Source: UBA5272 sp964577625 (GTDB taxonomy: Bacteria > Patescibacteriota > Minisyncoccia > Phycocordibacterales > UBA5272). From it: a DNA stretch of 19,987 nucleotides. The DNA is taken from positions 1 to 19,987 of the forward strand of contig CAZNZP010000006.1 in the NCBI GenBank assembly GCA_964577625.1, read 5' to 3'. Below, piece after piece: positions 19,895 to 19,987 of the stretch (position 1 is its first letter; every line of letters begins with the position of its first letter). The notes beneath the pieces were generated by a model, which was given only the letters and a program-made list of their open reading frames with translations, did no database searches and had not been told where the DNA came from. The position numbers and the translations under genes were made by a program.

Positions 19895-19923
19895 AATATA
19901 ACACAAAAATTAGTCTTTTTCAA
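19895..19923 (-). promoter_or_regulatory. Promoter of tRNA-Gln(TTG) and the downstream genes
   Basis: On the minus strand: TTGAAA (19923-19918), 17 bases, TATATT (19900-19895) with TG upstream, so an extended -10 as well. The tRNA 5' end is 9 bases further. Confidence 0.65.
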
Positions 19924-19961
19924 TTTCTCTTTAAATAAATAAATATTTAAAAATAAAAAGT

Positions 19962-19987
19962 AAAAACCCCAACCGAAGTTAGGGCTT
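19962..19987. terminator. Possible hairpin cut by the window end
   Basis: AACCCCAAC and GTTAGGGCTT flank the tetraloop CGAA and pair with one or two mismatches, next to an A-run. It looks like a terminator of a gene beyond the window on the minus strand, but the far side is missing. Confidence 0.35.

Noticed and set aside
19802..19906. N-terminal extension of the membrane protein from 19906
   Set aside because: This stretch is the tRNA-Gln gene; the hydrophobic protein begins at the ATG at 19801.
1..19987. CRISPR array or toxin-antitoxin pair
   Set aside because: No regularly spaced repeats with unique spacers were seen, and no adjacent pair of small genes has toxin or antitoxin features.

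Overview
The window reads as a low-GC (AT-rich) bacterial chromosome of the Candidate Phyla Radiation (Patescibacteria), most likely a Parcubacteria/Paceibacteria-type genome. The reasons are the very short intergenic gaps, the small cell-envelope proteins, an alanyl-tRNA synthetase that ends right after its editing domain, short ribosomal proteins, and A-rich start contexts with almost no Shine-Dalgarno sequences. This assignment is an inference; no rRNA gene is present to confirm it. All 25 apparently intact protein genes stop with TAA or TAG, and none with TGA.

Region 1 (1-4250): a promoter/terminator pair that may define a small RNA, tRNA-Trp(CCA), a C39-peptidase-like protein, a membrane-anchored thioredoxin-fold protein with a CPWC motif, a nitroreductase, and the short alaS. 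Region 2 (4252-6145): an unrecognised protein overlapping a single-pass membrane protein with a baseplate-J-like extracellular part. Region 3 (6173-10446): a translation/transcription block infA-rpmJ-rpsM-rpsK-rpsD, rpoA, rplQ-rplM-rpsI, with internal promoters and a strong terminator after rpsI. Region 4 (10454-14948): an orphan gene with a near-consensus promoter and terminator, then the chaperone operon grpE-dnaK-dnaJ behind a leader that can form two mutually exclusive hairpins. A 52-residue membrane protein gene (14951-15109, minus) follows, converging on dnaJ.

Region 5 (15197-18333) looks different: its base composition and codon use appear less AT-rich. It starts at tRNA-Gln(CTG) and holds an ECF-type sigma factor gene, a small membrane protein, about 300 bases of hairpin-rich non-coding sequence and an Hsp20 gene. 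A two-part motif (GACACCTTTT, 11 bases, CGTTTAATA) occurs twice with identical spacing: once just before the membrane protein start and once before the hairpin-rich RNA/hsp20 segment. I propose these are target promoters of the sigma factor, making a self-contained stress-response cassette. Two nearly identical hairpins bracket the cassette, and a decayed serine recombinase (catalytic domain missing, two in-frame stops) lies just beyond it, so the segment may have arrived by transfer.

Region 6 (18334-19987): on the minus strand, tRNA-Gln(TTG), a five-helix VanZ/DUF2238-like membrane protein and an L,D-transpeptidase with an SH3-like domain form a probable transcription unit for envelope functions.

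Across the window, extended -10 elements (TGnTANAAT) lie only a few bases upstream of start codons or tRNA 5' ends, which suggests leaderless or near-leaderless transcripts.
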